DNA of 64,000 nt, from positions 834,682 to 898,681 of the forward strand of contig CAJNDS010000513.1 in NCBI GenBank assembly GCA_905221605.1, given 5' to 3'. Shown piece by piece: positions 43,251-56,760 of the stretch; position 1 is the stretch's first letter, and the number at the start of each line of letters is the position of its first letter. This stretch comes from Symbiodinium natans (lineage: Eukaryota > Sar > Dinophyceae > Suessiales > Symbiodiniaceae). A program made the position numbers and the translations under genes. The notes below the pieces were generated by a model, which ran no database searches, was not told the origin of the DNA, and saw nothing but the letters and a program-made list of their open reading frames with translations.

Positions 43251-44029
43251 CTGGGGCTCAGGGTTTCAGACTAGAAGCCCAAGCCTTGTAGGCCCTGCAC
43301 GCCTGAATAATCCCTTCAAGCCTGAGTAAGGAGGTCAGTCTCGTAGCCTTTGGGCTTTTGAAGCTTTGAGACTCCGCAAAAGGACCCGAGGGTCGAAGCC
43401 TTGAAGAGGAGCCGCCTTCAAGCCCTGGATCCTTCTGTTTGTGTGGAGCTCCCAAGTCCTTGAAGCGTTATTCTGGGCAGGAGGGCTCACCGGCGCCAAG
43501 GGCGAAACGATGGGCGAAGGCTTGCCCAGAAACATGGGGTTTAGGGTTCACGGTTACTGTTTAGGGCTGGCACGAAATGAACCAGATCCTATGGGGCACT
43601 GGCTAGGGATTCTGGGTTTTGGGTTCGGGAGGGTCGGCTCATGTGATTTCCTGAGTTTGGGATTGTGGTTCTGTGTTTCTTCGGACCTGTTTGACCTGAG
43701 AGCTTCGTTTTTGACGAGAACCCGAAACCCTCTGCCCAAACCACGAAGCCCAAGCAAGATCCCTAAACCCTTAAAAAAGCCCCGGCCTCAAACCCTCTCG
43801 AATTGGCCTTCCAACATCCACTGTAGGGGACCTGTGGAGGACTTCTTACAGCCCGAAACACCAACTGCTGAAGAGGCTCCGTGTTCGCGATGTGAACATC
43901 CCGGCCAAATTAATCGATCTAGAATGCTTCTTGGGTATACATAGTAATGAGAACGAAAATTGGAGTATCCTGCGTACATTATCATCGCAGCGACAATGTG
44001 TAAACTAGTGTGCTGAAGCAAATCGTTTG

Positions 44030-44770
44030 ATTACATCATTCCAAGAGGCCACATCCTACTGCAAGATATCCTCTTCTGGGCCTCATTCCTAATTGACGTC
44101 AATTGGAATTTGGTAGTAAAAGGCCACGCTCTTGATAACTTCTCCTCTGTCTGACATTTAAAAATGTAGATTAAAAGGCCTCAGAGGCTGCAGCCGAAGC
44201 AACTCTCATCTTCGTGAGGAATTCTAATCAGGAGTTTGCATTTACAGGCAACACCCGAAACAATTATCAACTGGGAAAAGGAGAAGATTCGAGTTACGCA
44301 TTTTAATTTTTTGAGGGGTCATACCCTAAGGTATCATCTTCTGGGCATCATTCGAAAGTTGATCTACTTGGGACTTGTTTCTTTGAAAGCCAACGCCCGA
44401 AGAAATCTTCCGGACCCTGTTCGTATGTAAACTTCATTAGAACTTGATGTTACAAAGCCACACCCGAAGAGATCCTTATCTGGGCTTCGTTCTTCATTAA
44501 GTGAATTTAGAATGTTGGTTAAAGAGACTCTGAGACATCCTCTTGTAAGCCTCATTCGAAAGTAAACCGAATTGGAACTTTATATCAAAAGGGCAGAAAG
44601 GGCAGCAGTCGAGTCCCTTGTGAAAAATATCAAAAGGCCATGCCGTCATGCCTACCCTAAAATCTCATCTCCCGGGCCTCATTCGCAATTAAACCAATTT
44701 AGAATTTTCTGTGAAAAGCCCACACCCGATTTCCACAAACGTTTTAAACATGAAGGGCAGATTTCGTAGA
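44030..44770. repeat. Decayed tandem satellite, unit about 70 bases, about 10 copies
   Basis: The word family aaagccacacccgaagag, then atcctcttctgggcctcatt, then cgaaagtaaac and a run near attagaactt, recurs with starts near 44047, 44122, 44177, 44246, 44317, 44387, 44456, 44523, 44635 and 44718. Copies have diverged strongly but keep order and spacing. A second pair of related words beginning agttggcagg follows at 44776 and 44876. Confidence 0.8.
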
Positions 44771-45119
44771 AAAAAGTTGGCAGGATCAGCATGTCCAGGA
44801 TTTCCGCGAAATTGAAACCACGACGGGAAATGCAGGCCTCCTCGCATGCAAAGAAGCGTTGGAAATTATGGAAAGAGTTGGCAGGCCCAAGATTTTCCAC
44901 AAAATCTAGGCCCCAGCCCTGAACCTGGTGTGTGCATGCGTGCCTGCCTGCCTGCCTGCCTGCCTGCGTGCGCATGTGTGTGTGTGTGTGATGTACATAC
45001 ATTGCGTAGCCCGCCTTCAACACCTTACCGTGCAGACTATTGTAAGCATCAGATGCTTGTTCTAAACCCTCGCCTCTTCGTGTTTAATTGGGCCGGCCAC
45101 AGGTATGCTGCCTTCGTGT

Positions 45120-45745
45120 AACTATGGCGCCAAAAACCAGCACGGCGCAAGCGGGTGCAAGGGCGAGCGCAAGGGCCAGGAGCCCAAAACTCTAAGATCA
45201 GGCCGCCGCCTTGTCGTGTACAGGGTCAGGGGTCTGCAAGTTTAGGTGGGTAGAGGTTGGGGTTTAGGGCGGGTTGAGGGCGTAGGGGCTAGGGTCTGGG
45301 GGGCTTAGGGTTTGGGATGGTTTCGTATAGGATGTGTTCAGGGTTAGAGGTTAGTGGGTCTAGAGTCTAGAGTTTAGTTTCTCAGCGGGACTCGCGTCGC
45401 AAGGGACGCGCAAGGCTGGCGCAAGACCGCGTGGCCGATGTGGAGCCATGGGCCCTGACAAAATAAAACTGGCTTGTACATGTCATGAAACATCGATTTC
45501 GGTGCTAAGCCTGTACTTCAAAACAGTGACAATCCAGCCGCATTACGGAATCATCGCTTCCAGTACTGAGCTCGAACTACGAAACAGTGACAATCCAGCC
45601 AGCTTATGGAAACATCGCTTCTAGTACATAGTACAAACCCCCAGAAAACCTTGTCGGTACCACTTTTTGTAGTTGGCATGTTTGCCGACGTGGCCAAACA
45701 CTAGCACGGCGCAAGGCGGCGCAAGGGCGAGGCGCAAGGGAACCC
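45120..45745. repeat. 61-base tandem repeat and paired GCGCAAG-rich elements
   Basis: At 45488-45632 a unit of about 61 bases containing aaacagtgacaatccagcc is present about 2.5 times. It is bracketed by two related elements, agcacggcgcaag plus further GCAAGGGCGAG words, at about 45137-45180 and 45704-45741. A related GCAAG-rich stretch lies at 45400-45430. Confidence 0.7.
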
Positions 45746-46599
45746 TACGGCCTTAGGCTTGGCATAAGAATTTAGAACAACATCCTGGCAATTTGAGTTC
45801 TTGTCGGCGTTACTCCGCGAGGCTCCGTATGCTCGGTGGAGAAGGGCGGCGCTGCCTGTCGCAATGTGACGTCTCGGGCTTTGGTCTTTGAGTTTTCGGT
45901 GTCTCAATGCTTTGGGGGTGTCAGGGTTATAGGTTGATCGTTTTGTAGTCAGATTTTTAGGACTTCGGAGTTCTGCTAAAGGCCGTTAAAACTCGCCCGA
46001 GATCGTTTTCCAATGAGATTTAGGGGTTCACGATTTTGCTGAAGGCTTTTACAAGCGCCTGAGGCGAAAGGCAGCGTCGTCGTGCTGGCCCCGACGCGAT
46101 GGACCGGGATGAGCTACAGCCTTCCGGTGTTTTAGAAGTTAGATGTTCCGGATTGAGGGTTTTCGGGTTTAGTTTAAGCGATCTGCAACGGCCTGGCTGG
46201 AAAGGGCCCGAAAACTTCGGAATCCTGCCTGCTATAGTCCTTGGGAACGTGGTTGATTCATCAAGGGGGTTGGGTGCCCAAAAACGGTCCCACAAAAGGG
46301 CCCCGCTTTCCGACCCTAAGGTAATTCCTTGGGTGGTATCCTGCGAAAGCTCAGAGCGAGCGGGAAAGGGAAACAAGCAGCAATGTTATCGTGAAGGATG
46401 GGGTTAGAAGGCATCCTATGCGTGGACATACCGCCGTACTCACCGGGAACGCTGGGGCGCTATCCCATAAAAACTACTGCCACGGCGCGGTGAGACTCCC
46501 TAAATTCTAGGCCTTAAACCTGCTTTTGCCGGAATTTCAACACTGCCCGCTCCTGCACCTAAAGCCCCCCCAAATATCAACTCCTTCAAAAGCAGACCC

Positions 46600-48430
46600 T
46601 CAGCCCAAAGGCTACGGCCCGAGCAGCGACGTGCTCTACGCCACCGTCGGGGAGAAGTCGCCCATCCTGTGGCCCACAGCAGAGGGCGATGGCCGGATCG
46701 CTTGGTTTCTTCAAATCTTGCAGCCTGTGAATGGTCATGGGGCGTCTGTTACTTTTGGATGCATCATGTTGTGCGCGCTAAGAAGGCGCGAACTTCTTAA
46801 AGATTGCATAGCCTCGCCTGAGCGCAGAGCTCACAGTATTGTAGATTTCGTCGTCGTCATGCGTGGGCTCTTGTGTTGCACCTTGCGGCACTGATCCTCA
46901 AAAGTTTCGACCCCTTAGACGGCTTCATGCCAAACAGGCGATGACCCAAAACCCTAAACACCTGCAGATCAGTCATCGGTCAAACTTTGAAAAACACGCA
47001 GGAGGCGCAGAACGGTGTTCCGCGCTGTGATAAATCCTGAAGAAAGCTTTAAATCTGAAACCCTAAACCCCGATCAAAGCCCCTATATCCTAATCCCGGA
47101 GGTCTACCTCCCACGCGCTTCTCTGCCAGCTGTGCGGGCTCGGCTTTCGCTTTCGACGTCATCAGCGGTGCCTCTGCGATCGGTTTGCTGATTTCCAGTG
47201 TTTTCGGGGTTTACAGTTCAGGGTTAAGGGATTTGCGTCTTCATGAATGATTGATGGGCTTCGAGCTCGGGAGTTGTTAGGGCTTAAGGTTACTGCAAGT
47301 CATCTGGTGAAGGACGGGTGTGGGCCGGATAGCGTATAGAATGTTTTTTAAAGCTTGATGGCAATGCTCGTGAATTCTGCAGTGGCCTGCAGAGTTGTCC
47401 TCGACATCCCAGACCCCAAATGGTGAACTCGAAGTCTTAAACCTTGCACCGCAGCATGGAATTCTGATGAGACTTAGGGGGGGTCAGTCGAGAGAGGCGA
47501 AGACAGCCGATGAAGCAGGGGTGTGTAGTTGTTGCTGCTCGGGAGGTATCGGGAGGTTCATGGTTTAGCTGCTTTTGCTTTTTCCGCTTACGAGGAAAGG
47601 AAGCTGTGCTTAAATCTCAAATGCTACTGTAAAGCCTCAATTGGCCTCAATCGTATACCGGGCTACGCCACACACAGTAAGCTTCCGGGCTTTGGGGCTT
47701 AGGATGATTCAGGGTTTAGAGGGTTTAGGGTGGCGGCCCGGAGGATGGGCTGAGTGTGTAGGGAGTTCTGGATTATGTCGGGGTCTGGGGGGGTTAGGGT
47801 TAGAGTAGTTCGAGGGGCTGAAAAGTATGCCTCTAGTTGTAGGGACCCAGTATGTGGTATGAAAGTCATTTCTTTGCGTATAGGAGGTGGAAACTTCTCC
47901 TTTGCCCTGGAGCTCTCAGCGGTGACAGCCAGTGCTGTACCTATATAACTAGCAGCATTCTGAGCAACAGTCCGGGAATCTCAAGTCCTAAACCTCAGGA
48001 GGTGCCACCTAAAAGCTCAACCCCACACGGCCCGACCCAGGTGTCGCTACCTGGGACGGCCATCAGTATCCCGGTGTGTTTTTTAGTCCAGAAGAGGATC
48101 AAATAGAGAAGGTTCGATGATGACCAGGACCATGCTAATGGTGGTTGGGTGATGTTGGTGCTCATGCCCTTGCGGATCACTGCAAAAACCTTTCTTCTTC
48201 AGTTTCATCATGAGCCTCACACCTTCATTCTTCGCATCACCCTCATGCTCATCACGCAGCCGTCATGGTCACCGTTTTCACCATCGAAGTTGCTGCCATC
48301 ATCACCTTCATCTTCAGCATCATTCGTGTTGGTCTCGTCCTCCTCTGCGCCCCGAGTCAAGGATTTTCACCCTGGATGCCGGGGGCGGCCTGCAGCTGAG
48401 TCCAGAGGATCGCGAGGGCCACAAGACACC
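46600..48430 (+). CDS. Candidate exons of the same repeat-domain protein
   Basis: About 46611-46695: GYGPSSDVLYATVGEKSP then ILWPTAEGDG. About 47880-47935: GNFSFALELSAVTASAVP after GAG|G. About 48353-48420: IFTLDAGGGLQLSPEDREG. The motif L-D-x(3)-G-x-L-x-L is shared with the segment at 43168, and GYG-S-x(2)-V-L-Y with that at 41602. A possible further exon at about 47130-47190 is less certain. All are on the + strand, 60-90 bases long, and isolated by telomere-like text. Confidence 0.4.
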
Positions 48431-49199
48431 ACTTAAGACCCACAAGTCACCCAAGAAAAAACCCCCTAAAAGCTCCCGAAGCCCCACACAAGTTATCATG
48501 CCCCCAAACCCTGGCCCAGCCCTCAATCTTACAAACCTGAGTAGCTCTAACCCTCATGAAACCTTTGAAGCCCTAAACCCGGACAAAAAGCGGTGCTCAA
48601 CGCATCCTTTTAAACTTTAACCCCAACACCCGGAGAGGGAAGCAAGTTCCACACTTGGAGGAGACCTTGACGAGGAGCCTGGATGCCCAGGAGGCCCGGC
48701 CGAGGGTGCGGTCCAGGGCATACGTAGGGTTCAGGATGGTTCAGGGTTCAGGGTTCAGGGGGTCCATAGGTCGGAGGTTGGGTGGGTCCACGGAGTTTAC
48801 ATGCCTACACTGTGGATGCAGACGAATCTGTGAAGCTAGCTGGCTGCACAGAACAGATGGCATGAAGGCAGGTCAACCGACAAGCGTTCTTGCAAGCTGG
48901 CTTTGCTGCGATTGCAGTTGGAATACGAGGGATGGCTCATCGAGAGTTGAGTCGTAGAATCCTTTTTGCCGGAATTCCATCAATTGTACCGTCATGCATG
49001 TCAGATGTTGAAAAATATGTCCTGCCTGTTGTAAGATCAGATCAGTGATGCGTGGTTTCCAGGGACGGGCATCTAACAGCCACAAGCTTGGGACCGAGGC
49101 ATTAAGCAGCCTCTAAGACAAAGGCAAAGGAGTTCCAGAGATAAAGGGGCCCTCGGATCCCGAATAGAAGGAACCCTGAGGCTCCGCTTTTCCGAGTCC

Positions 49200-49990
49200 T
49201 AGCCTTGCGAGTTTCTTCAGGGGAGCGCGGTGCGGCGGACCATCGGGCCACTGCAGTGTACCATCTTCGGGCACTATGAGTTCCTGGGGCTGGAGAGTTT
49301 CGGGTTTAGGCTGAGGTTTCAGGGTCAAAAGGGACTGGACTGTTCGAAGAAGCCTGGATGCAGAAAGGTTTAGGGTTTAGGGTCACCTTGGTTTCTAAAC
49401 CTTCGTACCTCCTTGACGCAGAGAGCGCTTCAACCACAAAACCCAAGAAGAATCACGCCAAGATTATGAGGGCCGTTATATGAGGATTTTGGAAGGGTGT
49501 CAAAGCCTGTGCAATATCCAAGGCGGCTCCCGACACCTGAGACCCCTGAAGTGGCCGGCCAAATTCCCGAATGCCTAACCCCGCAAACCTCTGTGTAATT
49601 ACCAATCCTTAACTTGCGACGTACACCTTGCCAACGGTCCCAGACAATCGGGAGAAATTCACAAAAGAAACCGTCACATCCTCGACCCCCCCCCCGCCCC
49701 CCCACCCCCTCGGCGTTACGTCATCCCAAACCCGAAGCCCTTACACCTCAACCCTCAATACCGAACACTGAGCCCGGAAAAGTTTCAACCTTGACACCCT
49801 ACGCCCGAAAACGCCTCACCACCCAAGATCTTCCCACAATCGAGGCCCCAAACCCGAAACATCCCGGGACCTTACAACCCAACTTGTACCCCCCAAGATC
49901 TTCTCCCACAAAGGTGGAATTCGGCGCGCCAGGGCGGCGTTGTCAGCCACCGGCTGACCTTGGAGCTCCGGGCCTCGCGCTTGGAAGTGT
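49200..49990 (+). CDS. Two candidate exons, unrecognised
   Basis: About 49223-49290: GSAVRRTIGPLQCTIFGHYE in one frame. About 49920-49990: GGVVSHRLTLELRASRLE before GTGTGTG; a competing frame, VEFGAPGRRCQPPADLG, is also open, so the choice of frame is a guess. The DNA between 49710 and 49880 is dense C-rich telomere-like text. Confidence 0.3.
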
Positions 49991-51939
49991 GTGCTTAGGA
50001 AGGTTTTGGAGGGTTTTGGATTTCGGGCATATAGGGGTTAGACGGCTAGGCTTGCAGCTTAAGACTTCGAGTCTGCGGCTTGGGGTTCCGAATTTGGTTT
50101 TCGAGAGCCAGAGGGCAGTGCCCTAGGTGGTGGTTTATAAGGCTCAGGCTCCAGGTCTGCTAGGTCGGGTGTCAGCAGTCGGGCCCGAGTTTGACATCTT
50201 GGGGCATGGAAGGCCTGGGCCTTACGGCATGCAACCTTTGTGACGTTTCGGGTTTGTCTTGGTCGAGGAACCTGAAGCTTGAGCCTAGACTTAAAGCACC
50301 GAGTTTCGTTTTTTGAGCAGAAGGACCACACGTGCTGGGCAAAGACGAGGCAAAGTTTCGCCGGCCGCACCGACAAGGACTGAATTCGTGATTGCGTCGG
50401 TTGCACCAGCACACCTGAAAGCTTGAACCAGAAACTCTGTTAAGCCTCTTCCTGTCGCGGTGATCATGATGAACTTCATGGTGTGATGATGATGTCGATG
50501 ATGCTGATGATGATGATGCTTCTGCTGCTGCTTCCGAATCATGCCCCATCATTCGCATCATGATGGTCATGGCCTCCGACAACACCGCCACGACCAGCAA
50601 TCTCAACTGTTTCTTGGGTTTGCTGTCCTGGCCATTCGAAGCACTATGTACTGCAAAAATGGGCATTGCCGTGTCGCAGCGAGTCCTAGGTATTTCGACC
50701 ACGAAAGGCATATATGCAAATTGACGCGTCGGCAAAAGCTGAGCTGTGTTACTTGCAGTATTACTTAGTGTTGTTGATCTTGCATTCTTTGTCATGAACA
50801 CGTCCAGCAGCAATGACAACCAGCAAGGAGCAGGATGATCACCACTAAACCGAGACGACACCCGCACGTCCTATGTGTTCAGGATACGCTTTGTATTCTG
50901 CTTGTGCTAAGTTGTCTTGACTTTTCCTGTCGTTGTGCGCATGATGCTTGCTACTGCTGTTGATGAATTAGCATGGGGATGGTGCTGATGACGGGGCAGA
51001 GGACGATGGTGGTGATGATTACTATGGCTGATATTCGTTGCGATTACCTTTATTCTTTTTGCAATGGTTGAGGCTGTCATTCTCACCAGGACAACTGCTA
51101 GTGTTTCATGTTCCTTTTGTTGCTTACAGTTTGTTTTGCGACGATCAGGACATCAATCACAGCTCTTACAAGAACCACGACCCGGAACGCTTAAACCCAA
51201 AAACTCGCAAGGCCTCGGACCCTCAAATTCACCACAAATAAAACTCACAAAGTCCTAAACCCTGAGCGCCTCAACCCTCCAACTTGAAGACCCCGAATGC
51301 TTAAGCCCCAAACCAAAACTTGCAAAGCCCAAACCCTTCGACCCTATATAGTGCCCTCAACGAAACTGTCAGGACACGATGCGGCTACGCCCAGAAACAC
51401 CTCAATTCCTAGCGATACAAGTGCCCTGAATCCCAAGACGGTCTTTCGAAAAGCCCCAAAACCCCAAGAACCCCAGAGCTTGAACTCAAACCCCTTCAAA
51501 GAAGATGAGCAGAAGCGTTCCAACAGGGCCACATGTCTGAGAACGCGTGCCGGAGCAAATGCCGCGACGAAGCTTTGCGATGTCGGAAGCTCCAGGGTTT
51601 GGGGCATTAGGGCTTACATGTGCAGACTTCAGAGGCCTGGATGTAAAAGGGCTTACATGTGTTGATTGTGGGTTGGGGGCGAGGAGGGGGAATTGGGTTC
51701 AAGGTTTAAGGTCGAGGGTGGTTTCAGGGTCGGGTTCGGAAGTAGGAGCAAGACAGAAACAGGAACGGCCAAAGTGAAAAACCAATAGGCAGATATGTAG
51801 GAGTAGGTGGCAAACTCAGTGAGCCGATAAAAAACGCCGCAAGGCAAAACATTAGACTGATTTTCTGAACGCACGGAAAGAAGCAAGCAAGCAAGTGAGA
51901 GAGCGAGAGAGGAAGGAATTCTTGGCATGAAGTTGAAGG

Positions 51940-53400
51940 CGATTGACATCCCAGGAACTGTACTGCACGCACTGGGCCGTGCAGGATGGCAAGTGCTTCT
52001 TTTACGGTGACTTGCCTACAGAGCTGTTGGATGCTGTTGGACTTCAGGGACCTGGCTCAAGGACACCCCGACACCCATCGACCGGAGGGTACCAATTTGA
52101 GTTCAAGAAGGCTCCGTGATGAATGACGTTTGCCTAGAGCCCAGGAGCCTCTGGGTTCATGACAAATCCAGAACTCGCACAAGAGTCCCGACTTTGCCCC
52201 GCCTTGAAGGACTCCGGAGGAAATCTTCTAGGGATTAAACCGCCACGCCCTGGCAACCCTATTTTTAAGAAGTGACTTTTGGCATCGTGGAGATCCCAGG
52301 CGGCCTCTGCAAGGACGTGGATGACCTTGCCTGCAGCCTCAAGCATGCCACATCCCCGGCAAGACAGAGCCAGGGGGGGGGGGGGGCAGGAGGCTTTGGA
52401 GCGCAGGTGTAGGCATGAGACTGCGAACCAGATGTGCCCCAACCGTTAACCCCTAAAACCCTGGCCAAGAAAGCTCTGCCAGGTATGGATCACGGCGCGG
52501 TACCCGGGTTGCGGTGAGCGCCACAGCTGCGTCCACTTGAAGCCGCCCCCACTGCATGCAGGGAGTGGGGTTGTGTAGGGAGGTCGAGCCTTTCGTCTTC
52601 AGGCTTTGGGCCTTTTGGGGTGTTTTTTTTCTCGGGAGTTCGGCTGAAGAGGATCCTGGGCAGTAGAGTTTGGAGTTGAGAACCCTGCCAGCGCAATGCA
52701 GTTGAGTCGCTGGGACATCGAGGCAACTCCCATTCCTGCCCAAATAAGATGCTTTCCTTACCATGGTATTCTCGCTTGAGCCCATTAGCAGACCCAGCAG
52801 ACCCATCAAGAGGAGCATGCCCCGAGCCGGAAGCCCCAAGCAAAGCTTCGATGGCCCTGAAACAAGGCAAGCTTGTCTTAGTCAGGCTCCGCTCAAGACC
52901 CTAAACTCCCTAAACTCCCTAAACCCTTACCCTAGCCCCAAGCCTTCGAATGGAGCCCCCGTTTCCAGAGCAAACCTCGAACTCTCAAGGCTGAAGCTCA
53001 ACATCCCCACCCTAGGTGGTGGCCAAATACAACCTTTGTAGAATCCGTATAAGGAACCTTTATAGGAACCCTTGCAGGAACGCTTATAGATTCCCTTATA
53101 GGGCCGTTTGTCGGGGCGTAGTGAACCTTGACCCACTTGCCATGGGCCCAGGTTGCCGGGGCAACACTACGTCTCCGGAAAGTACTGCCCCGGCGGTGCC
53201 GCCTTGGCTGCACGTAACGGAAACACGTGGCCAGTGTGACTAGGGTGTTTGTATATACTGGCTTTAAGCGACACCAAAGATTTTCCACTATGCGGGGCCC
53301 GTGCAGCCTCAAAAAATGCCGACAGCCTTGTGCCGGTTGCCGCAACCTTGAGGAGAACGCGGCGAGCGTTTCCCAGGGCCCCGTGTTGCGCTCAGCACAG
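51940..53400 (+). CDS. Candidate Cys-containing exons
   Basis: About 51955-52011: ELYCTHWAVQDGKCFFYGDL after CAG|G. About 52281-52373: GIVEIPGGLCKDVDDLAC then SLKHATSPARQSQ. About 53105-53243: GVVNLDPLAMGPGCRGNTTS then PESTAPAVPPWLHVTE. About 53327-53380: PCAGCRNLEENAASVSQ before GGCCC. These have the strongest protein-like composition in the right half of the window after the 34.4-kb exon. I infer an extracellular, disulphide-bonded product. No domain is named. Confidence 0.42.
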
Positions 53401-54814
53401 GGTTTTCGAAATGGAATTGTCGGCTTGAGGGCTGCCGTGGCTTCGAGCGAGCATCTAGCAGCTATGTTTTGCACAGGGCGTAAGGTCCCAAGATCCCAGG
53501 GTCTGCGGTCTAGGGTTTGAGAGGGTTCAGGCTGGACTTGGCATGGCGCGCGACCGAGCGCTGCGGGTTCCCTTTGTGCCCTGCTACCCTTGGACCTTCT
53601 GGCTCTTGAAATGGCCCATCTGGAGTTTAGGGTCTAGGGCTTGGATCTACGATTTAAGGTGCGGTAGTGGCACAGGTGTGGATGCAAAGAAGAAGGGGCT
53701 TGGGGTTTCTTTCAGACTGTCAGTAAGTGTGGAGCTTCAGGAATGTCGGATGACGCAGTACCAGTACCTTTCTTCAAGTCCTGGATGCTTGCGTGCTCCC
53801 ACCCTCAGCCAAAGAGCTCAGGTCTACTTCAAGAAGGGCCTGACCACGGAGGATCGGGCAAGCCCAACGTGGGGTATGGAAAGCCCGATTCCCAAACCGT
53901 CCCCAACCCCTAACTTTTGTTACAGACTCCAATTCAGGCCCTACAGCGCAACCCGTCTAACGACGAAACTCAAATCTCTCGCCATTATTGGTTTTGCTTC
54001 GTGTTATTATCATGAGTACTCTTATTGTGATTAATTCTAGATCTTTTTTATACCACCATCGTGACAAAACCAATGATCTGACGATGATTGTGATTGCCAT
54101 CGTGAATTCTGGGATGGCTGTGATGGTTCTGATGTCAGTAGAGTATGAGGATGACCACCACGAATCTGACTACGTTGATAGGTTCATGTCGGTACTGCTG
54201 GTTCGAGTTGTGATGACCATTGCCTTTGATGGCTTTTTTGCCCTTGCGCTCCGGAAGCCTCTTGAGCCTCAAGCTTCCCGCCAACTGAGAGCTCTCTATG
54301 TCCATGTTTCAGAGCTGCATGCAACGGCATGCTATAGAGAGCTATACTCCTAACCGGGCCCTCATATTATAGATAAGCCCTAAACCCTATGTCATTCGTT
54401 TTGGTTGGCACACTGTTTTTTTGCTAGTGCGACTCTGATACTGCGACGCTAGTGCAGGAGAGCTTTTGGCTAATGCGCCACGAGAGCTCAAGAACCGGCT
54501 GCTCCAACGGCGACTGGGCGATCGTCAAGCCGAAACCCGAACAGGCCCGCTTCTTCAGGCCTTATATATGACCTTAAGGTTTTTGAAAAGGTTGTGTAAG
54601 GGGCTTACATAGGGTTGTGCTGGATTTCCAATTTTAGGGTTTTAGCGTTTAGGCAATCAAGGGCCTTAGGGTTGAGGGCCTGCCTGGCCTCAGCTTAACT
54701 TCCTGAAGCTCCCGAATCTGAAGCCTAGCCTGTGCTACCGCATCGGCCTCGTCTTTCTGATCTCATGGGTGCCCGAGGGATCCTCAACCCCATTTCCTGA
54801 AACAGCAGCAGGAT

Positions 54815-55990
54815 TTCGAGAACGACACCATGGCCTATGTGGAGCTCCATGGCGACACCGTGGCATGCGTCAAGGGCTCCTCCTCGGATTTGCCTTCAGA
54901 TCCCTGGCAGAAGCGCAAATTCCCTAAATGCAAGCCTAAACCTTCTAACAGCTACCCCCAAAGGCTTTTCCTACCCCACACCCCAAATCTTGCCGAGCAG
55001 GGCACCTCAGTTGAAATACAAGTGTGAGCTGAACCCTAAACTCCTAAACTTTTTGTCCCCAAAAGCCCAAAAGCCCGCATCTGCTCGTCTAGAGTTTAGG
55101 GTCGAAGGCTTAGGGTCGACGAGAGTTCAGGCTTGAAGAGTTAGGGTTTGGAGTTTTACGGGCTTGGGGTTCAGAAGCCCGAAGTTCGAAGAAAGCAAGG
55201 AAGTCCGAAAGCCCTAAACCCCACACCCCCAAACTGTGGTGCCTACAATATCCCAGGGGGCCCTTCTAGGGCATTAGAAGCTTTGGGGTTTGCGTTTTGG
55301 GTTCGGGGTTTGGGATTCATGGCTTCGGGTTTGGAGCCCAGCCCTCCCAACGAGCCCACTACTGCGCCGCTTACTTGAGGAGTAAACCTTTGTTAGAACT
55401 AAGTCTCTACTAGTTGCGGAGAGAGACGTTCACATTGAAGGGGGCATCGAGCTCATAGTCCTGACGCCTGAAAGCCTTGGAATGCAAGGACATCTTTGGG
55501 CAACCGGAGGTGGCCCTGACGGTACGGGGCCCACTTCAGGGTTTGGGGCTTTAGGGTTTGTAGGGGCGGGGTGTAGGGTTTTGGGCTTCATGCAAGGCTG
55601 GGGAATTGGGGTCTTGGAGGCTTAGGCGTTTAGGGTTTCGGAGTCTGTGGTTCAGGGTTCAGAGAGTCGTGTTTGAGGTCGGGGTCAGGCCCTTGCTCTA
55701 AGAGTTCTGGTGTACCTCCTAACCTCCTAGAATCTTGCTGTGCTGCCATATGGTTTGAACTCTCCCGTGCACCCTTGTTCCGAGAGCCCAAACCCTTGAC
55801 GATGAGCCTGATGCTAGTGACATTGGCAAGACGCGCAATACGAGCAGTGCAGGTAGCAATCTCACCCAGCTTGTATGGCAGTGCAAGTGACACAGTGGTA
55901 CTGTCCAGGTTACCCAACTCAACGCTAATGGGGCGATTGCCACTGTGGCCCCGCCTGGCTGCGTCACGCCCCATGGCCTCTTATTGAAGG
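54815..55990 (+). CDS. Two candidate exons
   Basis: About 54815-54885: DFENDTMAYVELHGDTVACV preceded by cagcag|G and followed by K-G-S-S. About 55909-55988: VTQLNANGAIATVAPPGCVT then PHGLLLK, starting after cag|G and ending before AAG|GTTGGG. Both are open in one frame and lie between blocks of G-rich telomere-like text (55080-55330 and 55500-55670). Confidence 0.38.
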
Positions 55991-56251
55991 TTGGGGAGTT
56001 TGCTCTTCCTGCTCCTACTTTTCGGGCATCCCTGCTGAGCCCTTTGCAGGTTGTTTCCTCCGACCACATTGCATGTATGTGCGGCTCGTGTAGGAGCTTG
56101 TCTGTCGCCGAGGAATTTGGCTCTCAATCAGGGCGTAGGGTTTAGGATTTAAGGTTTCGCGTTTCGGTTTTGGTGTGTGTTCTGATCGGTCAGGGGTCAT
56201 CTTGGTTTTTTGTTCTAGGCAAATGCGTGCGCGTGTGTGTGTGTGTGTGTG

Positions 56252-56583
56252 CACCCTGATTCTAAGCTAAGGGTTTTGGAAAGTCTCTGAGGCTTGGCCG
56301 GACATTTCGTATAGAAGACTGACGGTGAATGTGTTTTATGCAGGGGGGCAAGGGCTCCAGTGACTAGCCTTGCCCAACGAAGCCAAGTCATTGGAGTGGA
56401 TGCAGTGGCTGATCACCACTGCGTACCTGCAATCGAAAGGCCACCCCAAAGTACCCTTAAAGTTGTTTGCTGCCACAGTGGCCGGCAGATGGATGGATCA
56501 GGTTTTTCGTGTAAGGCCACAATTTCGTCACCATGCATAAGATCTTCGGACAGGGAAGCCAGTGAGAGTTTACTCTCTTATCT
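56252..56583 (+). repeat. 332-base direct duplication, copy 1
   Basis: Matches 57041-57372 without gaps and with two mismatches that I can see. It is preceded by a (GT)n run. It contains a possible exon open from the tail end of the GT-rich part: TSLAQRSQVIGVDAVADHHC then VPAIERPPQSTLKVVCC. Confidence 0.93.
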
Positions 56584-56589
56584 CCGTGT

Positions 56590-56760
56590 GTGGCCTTGTT
56601 GCCAATCGCAGTTATCCCGCGAGGGAGCTGTACGGGTCGTTGTGCGACTCATCATGGTACCATGGAGGCCCAATAACCTGGCAGGTTGGGTCGAGAGGCC
56701 TAGTGCCACGCATGGAGCCCACTAGACCGCTCTCGAGCGATGAGTAACTTTCAGGTGGAT
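56590..56760 (+). CDS. Candidate exon after duplication copy 1
   Basis: After the acceptor-like caatcgcag, the frame YPARELYGSLCDSSWYHGGP then ITWQ runs to cag|GTTGGG. A second frame is open too. It is found only after copy 1 of the duplication; copy 2 is followed by different sequence. The family is unknown. Confidence 0.3.

Noticed and set aside
45488-45632. CRISPR-like direct repeats
   Set aside because: Only 2.5 copies, no regular unique spacers, and the genome is eukaryotic.
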